Shown: piece after piece, positions 17,859-24,965 of the stretch
Layout: each line of letters begins with the position of its first letter
Numbering within the stretch: position 1 is the first letter of the stretch
NCBI RefSeq assembly: GCF_001718835.1
Contig: NZ_CP013443.1
Coordinates: 1,302,001-1,366,000, forward strand
Direction of reading: 5' to 3'
DNA length: 64,000 bases
DNA from: Burkholderia cepacia
GTDB taxonomy: Bacteria > Pseudomonadota > Gammaproteobacteria > Burkholderiales > Burkholderiaceae
The notes under the pieces: generated by a model
What the model saw: the letters and a program-made list of their open reading frames with translations, nothing else
Told to the model about the DNA's origin: nothing
The model's database searches: none
Made by a program: the position numbers and the translations under genes

Positions 17859-18890
17859 TCACGCGCCTAGCGCGATCAGCCCGTCGGCCGCGATCGCGAT
17901 GCCGACGGCCGTGCCGCGCGCAAGCTCGATGCGGCCCGGCACGTCGATCACGAGGGCATCGGGGGCCGCGTGCTCGATCGTGAGCCGCGTGCGCTCGCCG
18001 AGGAACGCGCATGCGCCGACCGCGCCGCGCAGCGGCGCATGCGCGGGATCGGCGAGTTGCGCATCCTCGGGGCGGAAGAACCATTCGTCGGCCGCGTGCG
18101 GCGTGGCGAGCGCGCCGCCCGTGGTCACGAGCGCACCATTTTTCCATTCTCCCGCAATACGGTTCAGCGTGCCGATGAACTGCGCGACCGCGCGGTTCGC
18201 GGGCCGGTAGTAGATGTCGCGCGGCGTGCCGATCTGCTCGATGCGGCCCGCGCCCATCACGACGATCCGGTCGCCGAGCTCCATCGCTTCGGCCTGGTCG
18301 TGCGTCACGTAGACGGTCGTCACGCCCAGCTCGCGCAGCAGCGCGTTCATCTCGCGGCGCAGCGCGTCGCGCAGCTTCGCATCGAGCGCGGTCAGCGGCT
18401 CGTCGAGCAGCAGCACGCGCGGCCGCACTGCCAGCGCGCGGGCCAGCGCGACGCGCTGGCGCTGGCCGCCCGACAGCTGGTCGACCGGCTTCTCCGCGTG
18501 CGCGTCGAGCCGCATCATCGCGAGCAGGTCGTCGACGCGCTCGCGCAGCACGCGCGGCTCGGTCTTGCGAATCCTGAGTCCGTAGCCGACGTTGCCGCGC
18601 ACCGTCAGGTTCGGAAACAGCGCGTAGTTCTGGAACACCATGCCGACCTGGCGGCGCTCGATCGGCAGCCGGGTGACGTCGTCGCCGCCGAACAGGATCG
18701 CGCCGCCCGCGTCCGGCGTGTCGAGGCCGGCGATCAGGCGCAGCGTCGTGGTCTTGCCGCAACCGGAGGGCCCGAGCAGGACGAGCGTCTCGCCCGCGCC
18801 GATCGACAGGTCGAGCGGCTCGAGCACGCGGGTGCCGCGGAAGGTCTTCGCGCAGCGGGTCAGGGTGATCGGGATCGAATCGAGTTTCAT
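17859..18890 (-). CDS. ABC transporter ATP-binding protein (CUT1/PotA-type)
   Basis: A 343-residue ATPase. Walker A GPSGCGKTT (about residues 39-47), Q-loop VFQNYALFPNLTV, signature LSGGQRQRVALARAL, Walker B VLLLDEPLTALD and H-loop TVYVTHDQ are all present. The C-terminal third (FFRPEDAQLADP, VIDVPGR) is a TOBE regulatory domain, as in importers for polyols, polyamines, phosphonates and iron. ATG 18890 is preferred; a GTG three codons upstream is possible. It drives the two permeases encoded just upstream in the same operon. Confidence 0.92.
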   Translation of the reverse strand: MKLDSIPITLTRCAKTFRGTRVLEPLDLSIGAGETLVLLGPSGCGKTTTLRLIAGLDTPDAGGAILFGGDDVTRLPIERRQVGMVFQNYALFPNLTVRGNVGYGLRIRKTEPRVLRERVDDLLAMMRLDAHAEKPVDQLSGGQRQRVALARALAVRPRVLLLDEPLTALDAKLRDALRREMNALLRELGVTTVYVTHDQAEAMELGDRIVVMGAGRIEQIGTPRDIYYRPANRAVAQFIGTLNRIAGEWKNGALVTTGGALATPHAADEWFFRPEDAQLADPAHAPLRGAVGACAFLGERTRLTIEHAAPDALVIDVPGRIELARGTAVGIAIAADGLIALGA

Positions 18891-18912
18891 ATGGGCCACG
18901 GGTTCAGCCGGT

Positions 18913-19803
18913 TCAACGTTTCGCGCGCTTGACCGCGCGCGTGCCGGACGGATCGACGCCGAGCCACTGCATCGCGACGAGGAGCGGCAGCGTCATCAGC
19001 AGGAACAGGATCGTGTACGCGCTGCCGATTTCGAGGCGCAGCGACGCGTAGGTGTCGGCGAGCCCGACCGGCAGCGTCTTGGTATCGGGCGTGTGCAGCA
19101 TCCACGTGAGGTTGAACTCGCCGATCGACAGCGTGAGCACCGCGAGCGCGCCCGCGACGATGCCGGGCCGCAGGTTCGGCAGCACGATCGTGACGAAGCG
19201 CGTGACGAACGACGCGCCGAGACTCGCCGCGCCTTCCTCGAGCGTGCGCAGGTCGGCGCCCGCCGCGACGGCCGCGACCGCGCGCACCATGAATGGCAGC
19301 GTGAACACGACGTGGCCGGCGACGATGAACCACAGGCTCATCCGGAACGCGGTGAAGCCGCCGTAGACGACGAGCAGCGCGAGCGCGGACGCGAGCCCCG
19401 GCAGCGCGACCGGCAGCACGAGCGCTTCCTCGATCACGCGCGCGAAGCGGCCCTTGCTGCGCGCGAGCGCGTAGCCGGCCGGCACGCCGACGGCGAGCAC
19501 GATCGCGAGCGTCGCGAACGCGACGACGAGCGACAGCACGACCGACCCGTGATACTGCTGCCACACCTGTTCGAGCCAGCGCAGCGTGAGGCCGCTCGAC
19601 AGGCCGCGGAAGTAGTTCACGGTCAGCCCCGCGAGCACCGACATCACGACGGGGACGATCAGGAATGCGCCCAGCAGCAGCGTGACGAGCCATTGCAGCG
19701 CGGCGATCGCGCGTGCGCCGGACACGCGCGGCGCGCGCCGCGCGGCGCCGTTCGCGCGGGTGGGGGCGGGCGACGGTGCGGAGGAATCGGAAAGCGAATG
19801 CAT
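18913..19803 (-). CDS. ABC transporter permease (second membrane subunit)
   Basis: A 296-residue BPD_transp_1 permease with six hydrophobic segments. The EAA loop that docks the ATPase is LEEGAASLGASFVTRFVTIVLPNLRPGI (near residues 200-225). A polar 30-residue N-terminal extension precedes TM1. It is the third gene of the importer operon and is separated by 10 bp from the preceding permease gene. The pair of distinct permeases with a single binding protein is the layout of 2-aminoethylphosphonate/Fe(III)/spermidine-type importers. Confidence 0.9.
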   Translation of the reverse strand: MHSLSDSSAPSPAPTRANGAARRAPRVSGARAIAALQWLVTLLLGAFLIVPVVMSVLAGLTVNYFRGLSSGLTLRWLEQVWQQYHGSVVLSLVVAFATLAIVLAVGVPAGYALARSKGRFARVIEEALVLPVALPGLASALALLVVYGGFTAFRMSLWFIVAGHVVFTLPFMVRAVAAVAAGADLRTLEEGAASLGASFVTRFVTIVLPNLRPGIVAGALAVLTLSIGEFNLTWMLHTPDTKTLPVGLADTYASLRLEIGSAYTILFLLMTLPLLVAMQWLGVDPSGTRAVKRAKR

Positions 19804-19813
19804 CGAATGGACC

Positions 19814-20638
19814 TCAGGCGGCCGCGGCCGCGGTGTGGCCGGTGAACTGGCGCGCGAGCGCGAGCACGGCCCACGTGACGACGCCGAGCACGATCGACAG
19901 GCCGGCCGCCGTCGCGATGTTCGCGTTCAGCGTGAACTCGGTATAGATCGTCATCGGCAGCACGTTCAGGTCGGTGGCGAGCGTGAACGCCGTGCCGAAC
20001 GCGCCCATCGCGGTCGCGAAGCAGATCGCGCCGGCCGCGATCAGGCCCGGCGCGAGCGCCGGCAGCACGATGTCGCACAGGATGCGCCACGGCGACGCGC
20101 CGAGCGAGCGCGCCGCTTCCTCGAGCGACGGATCGAGCTTCGACGCCGCGGCGATCACGGTGACGATCACGCGCGGAATCGAGAAGTACAGGTAGCCGAC
20201 GAACAGGCCGGCGACCGAGTACGCGAACACCCACTTGTCGCCGGTGAGCTTCGCGGACAGCATGCCGATCAGCCCCTGCCGGCCGGCGAGCATGATCACC
20301 ATGAAGCCGACCACGACGCCCGGAAACGCGAGCGGGAAGGTGAGCAGCGCGAGCAGCACGCGCTTGCCGGCGAACTCGCGGCGCGCGAGCAAGAGGCCTA
20401 CGATCGTCGACAGCGCGAGCGTCGCGAGCGTGACGGCCGCCGACAGCGCGACCGTCTCGCCGAGACTCCTCATGTAGCGCGCGTTGCCGAGCAGCGCCGC
20501 GTATTGCGTGAAGAACGCGCCGTTGGCCGACACCTGCGCGAGCGACGCCATCGGCAGCAGCCAGAACGCGGCGAACACCGCCAGCGCCGGCGCGACGAGC
20601 GCGACGCGCCAGCGCAGCGGGAAAGTCAGGTCGAGCAT
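19814..20638 (-). CDS. ABC transporter permease (first membrane subunit)
   Basis: A 274-residue BPD_transp_1 permease with six to seven hydrophobic segments and the EAA motif LEEAARSLGASPWRILCDIVLPALAPGL. It starts 18 bp after the stop of the binding-protein gene and ends 10 bp before the second permease gene, so the three are certainly co-transcribed. Pairs with the 18913-19803 product to form the channel. Confidence 0.9.
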   Translation of the reverse strand: MLDLTFPLRWRVALVAPALAVFAAFWLLPMASLAQVSANGAFFTQYAALLGNARYMRSLGETVALSAAVTLATLALSTIVGLLLARREFAGKRVLLALLTFPLAFPGVVVGFMVIMLAGRQGLIGMLSAKLTGDKWVFAYSVAGLFVGYLYFSIPRVIVTVIAAASKLDPSLEEAARSLGASPWRILCDIVLPALAPGLIAAGAICFATAMGAFGTAFTLATDLNVLPMTIYTEFTLNANIATAAGLSIVLGVVTWAVLALARQFTGHTAAAAA

Positions 20639-20656
20639 CGGTTGCGTCCTGCCGCT

Positions 20657-21694
20657 TTACTGCATCACCTGCAGGTACTGCTGGCCGAATGCCTGCTGGC
20701 CGGCGGCCATCTTGCCGAAGTCGACGGCCTTCGCGCGCGCATAGTCGCTCGCCGGCAGGAACTTCGACGCGACGTCGGCGCTCATCGCCTGCGCGCGCAC
20801 CGGGCGCAGATAGGCGTTCGCCCACAGCTTCTGGCCTTCGTCGGACAGCACGAAATCGAGCACCTTCCTGCCGTTCGCGTCGTGCGGTGCGCCCTTCACG
20901 AGACTCATCACGTACGGCACCGCGATCGTGCCTTCCTGCGGAATCACGAACTCGACGTTCGCGTGATCCTTGTACTTCGCGCGGTATGCGTCGAAGTCGT
21001 AGTCGAGCAGGATCGGGATCTCGCCCGACAGCACGCGCGCGTACGCGGTCTGCTTCGGTACGATCGGCGCGTTCGCCTTCAGCTTCCTGAACCAGTCGAG
21101 CGCCGGCTTGAAGTTGTCGAGGCTGCCGCCGAGCGCCTGGTTGACGGCGACTGCGCCCGCGTAGCCGACGAACGCACTCGACGGATCGAGATAGCCGACC
21201 ATGCCCTTGTATTCCGGCTTCAGCAGGTCGGCCCACGAGCGCGGCACCGGCTTGCCGTCGAGCGCGTCCTTGTTCACGAAGAAGCCGAGCGTGCCCGAGT
21301 GGATCGCGAACCAGTAGCCTTGCGGGTCCTTCAGGTTCGCGGGAATGTCGTTCCAGTGCGCGGGCTTGTACGGCGCGATCACGCCCTTGTCCTTCGCCTG
21401 GAACGCCGACGACACGCCGAGGTAGACGACGTCGGCGACCGGGCTCTTCTGCTCGGCGATCAGCTGCGCGATCGACTGGCCCGAGTTCTTGTTGTCGAAC
21501 GGCACGCGGATGCCGGTCTTCTGCTTGATCGCCGCGATCTGCGCGGCCCAGTCGGCCCATTCGGGCGGGCAGTTGTAGCAGATCGCCGTTTCGTCGGCGT
21601 GGGCGGCGGGCGCGCCGGCGATGAGCGCGGCGCAGGCGAGCGGCGCAAGCGGTTTGATCAGCGCGCGCAGCAGGGACGTCAGTCGAAATGTCAC
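20657..21694 (-). CDS. ABC transporter periplasmic substrate-binding protein
   Basis: A 345-residue type II binding protein of the Fe(III)/thiamine/phosphonate-like class (SBP_bac). The signal peptide ends in AAHA before DETAICYNCPPEW. The mature protein includes VADVVYLGVSSAFQAK, the GTLGFFVNKDALDG segment and FVGYAGAVAVNQALGG. GTG 21694 is chosen because it sits 10 nt after GGAG and gives an intact signal peptide; the upstream open frame is Arg/Pro-rich noise. Together with a LacI regulator and a GpdQ-like enzyme, it suggests uptake of a phosphodiester such as a glycerophosphodiester. This is inference; other organophosphates are possible. Confidence 0.88.
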   Translation of the reverse strand: MTFRLTSLLRALIKPLAPLACAALIAGAPAAHADETAICYNCPPEWADWAAQIAAIKQKTGIRVPFDNKNSGQSIAQLIAEQKSPVADVVYLGVSSAFQAKDKGVIAPYKPAHWNDIPANLKDPQGYWFAIHSGTLGFFVNKDALDGKPVPRSWADLLKPEYKGMVGYLDPSSAFVGYAGAVAVNQALGGSLDNFKPALDWFRKLKANAPIVPKQTAYARVLSGEIPILLDYDFDAYRAKYKDHANVEFVIPQEGTIAVPYVMSLVKGAPHDANGRKVLDFVLSDEGQKLWANAYLRPVRAQAMSADVASKFLPASDYARAKAVDFGKMAAGQQAFGQQYLQVMQ

Positions 21695-21765
21695 GGTGTG
21701 GTCTCCGGGTGAGCGGGTGGGGCGCGGCGGGGGCGCGTGTCGTGTGGTCGGTGCGGTCAGTGCAA

Positions 21766-22794
21766 TCAGGCTTCGCGTGCGCGCAGGTCGGCCGGCGTGA
21801 TCGTCGCGACCGTCGCGCCGTCGCGCACCACGTGCGGCAGGATCAGCGACGTACGATCGATTGCCGTGCCGCCGATGCATTCGACGAGGCGTTGCCATGC
21901 GTGGCGGCCGATGTCGCGGTTCGGCGTCGCGACGCTCGCGAGCGGCGGCGCGAGCAATTCGCCGATCGCGATCCCGTCGAAGCCGAGCACCGACAGGTCG
22001 TCGGGGATCGAGAAGCCCGCACGGCGCAGGCCGCGCATCACGACCATCGCGAGCAGGTCGTTGCTGCAGAAGAGGGCGGTCGGGCGCGTCGCATGTGCGG
22101 TGAGATGCGCGAGCACCGCGTCGGGCAGCTCGGGCGCGTTGAAGTCGACTTCGACCGGCGGCAGCGTGGCAACGCCGCTTTCCTCGAGTGCCTGCGCATA
22201 GCCGAGATGGCGCTGGCGTGCGCGATCCGACGCGGCGAGCGAGCCGGCCAGCATCAGCACGCGGCGGTGGCCGCGCGCGGTCAGCAGCCGCACGCCGTCA
22301 TAGGCGGCGCTGCGGTTGTCGACCGACACCGACGGGCGGCGCTGCGTGTCGTTGTGCATCAGCACGTAGTGCGGGCCTTCGTGGTCGAGCATGTCGAGCA
22401 GCGGGTGCGTGTCCGCGTCGGCGACGGTGAGGATCAGCCCTTCGACGCGCTGCTCGCGCAGCGTCTCGATCGCGTGACGCTCGCGCGCCGCATCGTATTC
22501 GGTCGTCATCAGGATCAGCTTGAAGCCGGCCGCGGTCGCGAGCGCGTCGATGCCTTGCAGGCAGTCGGCGAACACGGGATTTGACAGCGTCGGCACGACG
22601 ACGCCGACGAGCCGCGTGCGCTCGCCGCGCAGTTGCCGGCCGAGCGGGCTCGGGCGGAATTGCAGCGTGTCGATCGCGGTGCGGATGGTCTGCAGCGTGG
22701 CGGGGCTGACGGTATGCGGTGCGTTGATCGCGCGCGAGACGGTGGCGATCGAGAAGCCCGCGAGGGCAGCGACATCCTTGATGGTCGAGGTCAT
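21766..22794 (-). CDS. LacI-family transcriptional regulator of the ABC/phosphodiesterase operon
   Basis: A 342-residue repressor. The N-terminal LacI HTH and hinge read TIKDVAALAGFSIATVSRAINAPHTVSPAT (residues about 4-33), followed by a periplasmic-binding-protein-like effector domain beginning RLVGVVVPTLSNPVFADCLQGI. It lies 71 bp upstream of the binding-protein gene on the same strand and may be the first gene of that operon. A large dyad made of two AAACGTTT half-sites lies 15 bp upstream of its start and is the likely operator. Confidence 0.9.
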   Translation of the reverse strand: MTSTIKDVAALAGFSIATVSRAINAPHTVSPATLQTIRTAIDTLQFRPSPLGRQLRGERTRLVGVVVPTLSNPVFADCLQGIDALATAAGFKLILMTTEYDAARERHAIETLREQRVEGLILTVADADTHPLLDMLDHEGPHYVLMHNDTQRRPSVSVDNRSAAYDGVRLLTARGHRRVLMLAGSLAASDRARQRHLGYAQALEESGVATLPPVEVDFNAPELPDAVLAHLTAHATRPTALFCSNDLLAMVVMRGLRRAGFSIPDDLSVLGFDGIAIGELLAPPLASVATPNRDIGRHAWQRLVECIGGTAIDRTSLILPHVVRDGATVATITPADLRAREA

Positions 22795-22808
22795 GAAATA
22801 ACGCGATG

Positions 22809-22845
22809 TAAACGTTTTCGGCCGGAAAATTATCGAAAACGTTTA
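22809..22845. promoter_or_regulatory. Double LacI-type operator upstream of the LacI gene
   Basis: Perfect 12-bp inverted arms, TAAACGTTTTCG (22809-22820) and CGAAAACGTTTA (22834-22845), are separated by 13 bp. Each arm contains AAACGTTT, itself a palindrome and the core of many LacI/GalR-family operators. It is probably the autoregulatory site controlling the LacI-ABC-phosphodiesterase operon. Confidence 0.7.
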
Positions 22846-23035
22846 TGACCGTCCGATGACGCATGATTGGGGGCGAATCGGCGGGCGCGCGTGCGCAATC
22901 GTGTGAAGGATGCGGCGTGGGGCAGCGCACGTATTGTATCGGCGGATGGCGTTGTTCGCGCTGGAGCGGATGCACTCGACGGGGTCAAATGCGGACCGCG
23001 CGCGCGAGCAGTGGTAGAATCGCGTCCGCCCTCTT

Positions 23036-23370
23036 GCCGGGGTGATGAAATTGGTAAACATAGCGGACTTAAACGATTGAGTGCCCGGCCGGAAACGGTC
23101 GGTGCAGAACCCTTCAAATTCGGCGAAACCCCTGATGCACGCATCGAGGCAACGCCGAGCCAAGCCTCGCGGCATCCGCGAGGAAGGTGTAGAGACTAGA
23201 CGGGGGGCGCCTAAGGCGCACGGGCAGCAGGCACGCCCGCGCGCGACGGTGAAGGCATAGTCCAGCGCACGAACGGCATCGCGTCCGCGACGCCGGCTTT
23301 GAAAGAAGCAGTGTGACGAAAATCCGCCGCCTTAACTGGCTTGCCGGTTCGAGTCCGGTCCCCGGCACCA
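23036..23370 (+). tRNA. tRNA-Leu(UAA), interrupted by a group I intron
   Basis: The 5' exon is 23036-23070 and the 3' exon 23319-23370, giving an 87-nt tRNA with encoded CCA. The acceptor stem GCCGGGG/CCCCGGC is perfect. A 3-bp D stem encloses AAATTGGTAAA. The anticodon stem GCGGA/TCCGC encloses the loop CTTAAAA with anticodon TAA. A long variable arm (GCC...GGC) marks it as a class II tRNA, and the T arm reads GCCGGTTCGAGTCCGGT. The intron separates the first and second anticodon bases. A TAGAAT-like -10 lies at 23015-23020. Confidence 0.93.
23071..23318 (+). ncRNA. Group I self-splicing intron in the tRNA-Leu(UAA) anticodon
   Basis: A 248-nt intervening sequence inserted between U34 and A35, the site used by cyanobacterial and plastid tRNA-Leu(UAA) introns. 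The 5' exon ...ACTT pairs with an internal guide GAGT (23079-23082), leaving a U-G wobble at the splice site, and GATT just before it can pair with the 3' exon AATC (P10). The intron ends in G (23318). P2 is a 7-bp stem with a GAAA tetraloop (23085-23102). Core elements read GGCAACGCCGAGCCAAGCC, AGAGACTAGACGG and GAAGGCATAGTCC. A perfect 8-bp hairpin at 23165-23183 lies in the P6 region. No ORF or homing endonuclease is inside. Confidence 0.92.
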
Positions 23371-23404
23371 CAGATTTATCTCGCTGCATCTCGTGCAATC
23401 TCAG

Positions 23405-23439
23405 AACCCCGCTCAGAACCTTGTCCTGGCGGGGTTTTT
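23405..23439 (+). terminator. Rho-independent terminator after tRNA-Leu
   Basis: The stem AACCCCGC (23405-23412) / GCGGGGTT (23429-23436), with a 16-nt loop, is followed by TTTTTC. It lies 35 bp past the tRNA 3' end. Confidence 0.8.
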
Positions 23440-23445
23440 CGTTTC

Positions 23446-23668
23446 ATGGCGTTTCGTTGGTGCGCATTGCATCCCGACGTCGACAAGGGCGAATGGCGGT
23501 ATCTCGTCACGAAAACGAGGACTGGGCATCGGGTGCCGCATCTCGAGGCAAGCGATCGCAATCTTGCGCGAGCTACACGCGCTGCTTGATCTGCTGGAAC
23601 ACCTTGCGGCGGACTCGGCAATCTTTATGAAACCGTCTCTAAAGGAGATGAGCGATGAAGCCGAGTAG
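23446..23668 (+). pseudogene. Remnant of a P4-type tyrosine-recombinase integrase
   Basis: Two short frames together give a recognisable integrase fragment. The first reads DVDKGEWRYLVTKTRTGHRVP and the second SRQAIAILRELHALLDLLEHL, the pattern (KTxxxHxVPLSxQAxxIL) that surrounds the catalytic His/Arg region of P4-like integrases. The frames join at 23538-23541, where a single extra base (CCGCATCTCG instead of CCGCTCTCG) breaks the reading. Both ends of the normal 400-residue gene are missing. The position directly downstream of a tRNA 3' end is the standard place for such an integrase, so this marks an old island insertion now largely lost. Confidence 0.6.
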
Positions 23669-23828
23669 AATAACGGACGCCCTGCATCTGTTGGCGTGGG
23701 GTGTTGTCTTTATGCGTGCAAGTTGTCTTTACGCCGCGGAAATTCCCGAAGAGGCGCAATCGCTCGTGCAGTCGAAAACCGACGCGCGGCACACGTTGAT
23801 GCCGCCGATCATCAACACTGATATATGA
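23655..23828 (+). CDS. Possible small secreted protein, 57 aa
   Basis: An open frame with a strong AAAGGAG site 8 nt before ATG 23655. The product begins MKPSRITDALHLLAWGVVFM and continues RASCLYAAEIPEEAQ, which looks like a signal peptide with cleavage near YAA. Only about 30 mature residues follow. It overlaps the tail of the integrase remnant and precedes the M48 protease gene by 74 bp. I recognise no family. It may be a genuine small exported protein or the truncated start of a lost gene. Confidence 0.4.
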   Translation: MKPSRITDALHLLAWGVVFMRASCLYAAEIPEEAQSLVQSKTDARHTLMPPIINTDI

Positions 23829-23902
23829 GCATGTGTGTGCGGCTGAAAATCGAGCATCAATAAAGTCTGAAAACGAAACGTCAAAAAAAGGGGGGCGGGT
23901 TC

Positions 23903-24748
23903 ATGAACGTTAGAGAGCTTCAAAACAAAAAGGAGCGTGTGTATCACTGGCTCATGGTTGTAATTGGAGTCGTTCTCTGGGTGGTGATTGCGAAATTGGT
24001 GGGGGACTACTGGGAGCACCCGAAATTCGGCGGGACGATTCATATGTACGTTGGATACGCTGTCGCGTTTATAGCGTTCCGTTGGATTGCCGGGGTGATG
24101 TACCGCGCGATCGCATTTGGAAACATGGTGCTGCTTGGCCCGTCCCAGTTTCCTCAGATCCATGCGATGGTGGTGGCCGCAGCGAAGGAGGTTGGTCTCA
24201 GTGAGCCGCCGAAAACGTTCATATACAACTCAAATGGGTTGTTCAATGCATTTGCCCGACGTATCTTGGGTGGTCGCTATGTCTTTCTGACATCGGCGCT
24301 CGTCCAGGCAAATAACGATGCCCAGGTGCGTTTCGTGATCGGGCACGAAATTGGGCATCATGCAGCCGGGCATCTGAACCCATGGATGAATTTCGTCAAA
24401 CTCCCGGCGCACATCGTTCCATTTTTGGGCAAGGCGTACTCGCGGGCGAGAGAGTACACCTGCGACAGCATCGGGGCGTACCTGTCGAAAGATGCCCATG
24501 CATCCCGAAGTGCGTTGCAAATGCTTGGATGCGGGTGTCAAAGGCTGAATGAATCCATGAATTGCGAGGTGTTCGCTGCGCAAGAGGACAGCGTACCTCC
24601 GATTTCCGGATTTCTTGTCGAGATTTGCAGGACTCATCCGCGTCTGACGCGACGTGTTTCGGCAATCGATGCGTGGTCAAGATATGCGGGTGACGTGGGC
24701 GATGGAGAGCCGACCTTCAATTTGGAAAAACCCGCAATTCAGCAGTAG
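23903..24748 (+). CDS. Membrane M48-type zinc metalloprotease
   Basis: A 281-residue protein with two N-terminal membrane segments (WLMVVIGVVLWVVIAKLVG and YVGYAVAFIAFRWIAGVMY). A gluzincin catalytic domain follows: HEIGHHAAGH (zinc His ligands and catalytic Glu, about residue 150) and the downstream third ligand in SRAREYTCDSIG. This places it with HtpX/YcaL-like M48 peptidases acting on membrane or surface proteins. G+C and codon use are clearly lower than in the neighbours, which suggests acquired DNA. It ends at an amber codon after AIQQ, and the same frame continues 21 more codons (LQAFELEKASTEL...) to a TGA at 24814, so the C terminus may be truncated by a nonsense change. Confidence 0.85.
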   Translation: MNVRELQNKKERVYHWLMVVIGVVLWVVIAKLVGDYWEHPKFGGTIHMYVGYAVAFIAFRWIAGVMYRAIAFGNMVLLGPSQFPQIHAMVVAAAKEVGLSEPPKTFIYNSNGLFNAFARRILGGRYVFLTSALVQANNDAQVRFVIGHEIGHHAAGHLNPWMNFVKLPAHIVPFLGKAYSRAREYTCDSIGAYLSKDAHASRSALQMLGCGCQRLNESMNCEVFAAQEDSVPPISGFLVEICRTHPRLTRRVSAIDAWSRYAGDVGDGEPTFNLEKPAIQQ

Positions 24749-24814
24749 TTGCAGGCGTTTGAGCTCGAGAAAGCCTCGACCGAGCTTGTTGACGACTTGT
24801 TGAAGCGTGCATGA

Positions 24815-24848
24815 AACCCGCGAACGGTCGACGTCTCGCGGGTTTTTT
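24815..24848 (+). terminator. Rho-independent terminator of the M48 protease gene
   Basis: The stem AACCCGCGA (24815-24823) / TCGCGGGTT (24836-24844), with a 12-nt loop, is followed by six T residues. Confidence 0.85.
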
Positions 24849-24878
24849 GTTTTTGTGGCGTTTCACCGTTCAAACGTT

Positions 24879-24895
24879 CTTCCCGTAACGGGAAG
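24879..24895. promoter_or_regulatory. Short inverted repeat upstream of the GIY-YIG-like gene
   Basis: CTTCCCG TAA CGGGAAG, perfect 7-bp arms with a 3-bp spacer, lies 71 bp before the start codon of the 24966 gene. It could be a repressor operator or part of a leader hairpin; no known regulator is assigned. Confidence 0.35.
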
Positions 24896-24965
24896 CGGAC
24901 GTCTGCCTCATTCATCGGATCGCGGCCGTGCCTTAGCCTTGGTGCTCACACCAACGGAGGCAATC

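Noticed and set aside
23071..23318. A homing endonuclease or protein-coding gene within the group I intron.
   Set aside because: The 248 nt are fully used by the ribozyme fold; frames crossing it are short and extend into the flanking exons.
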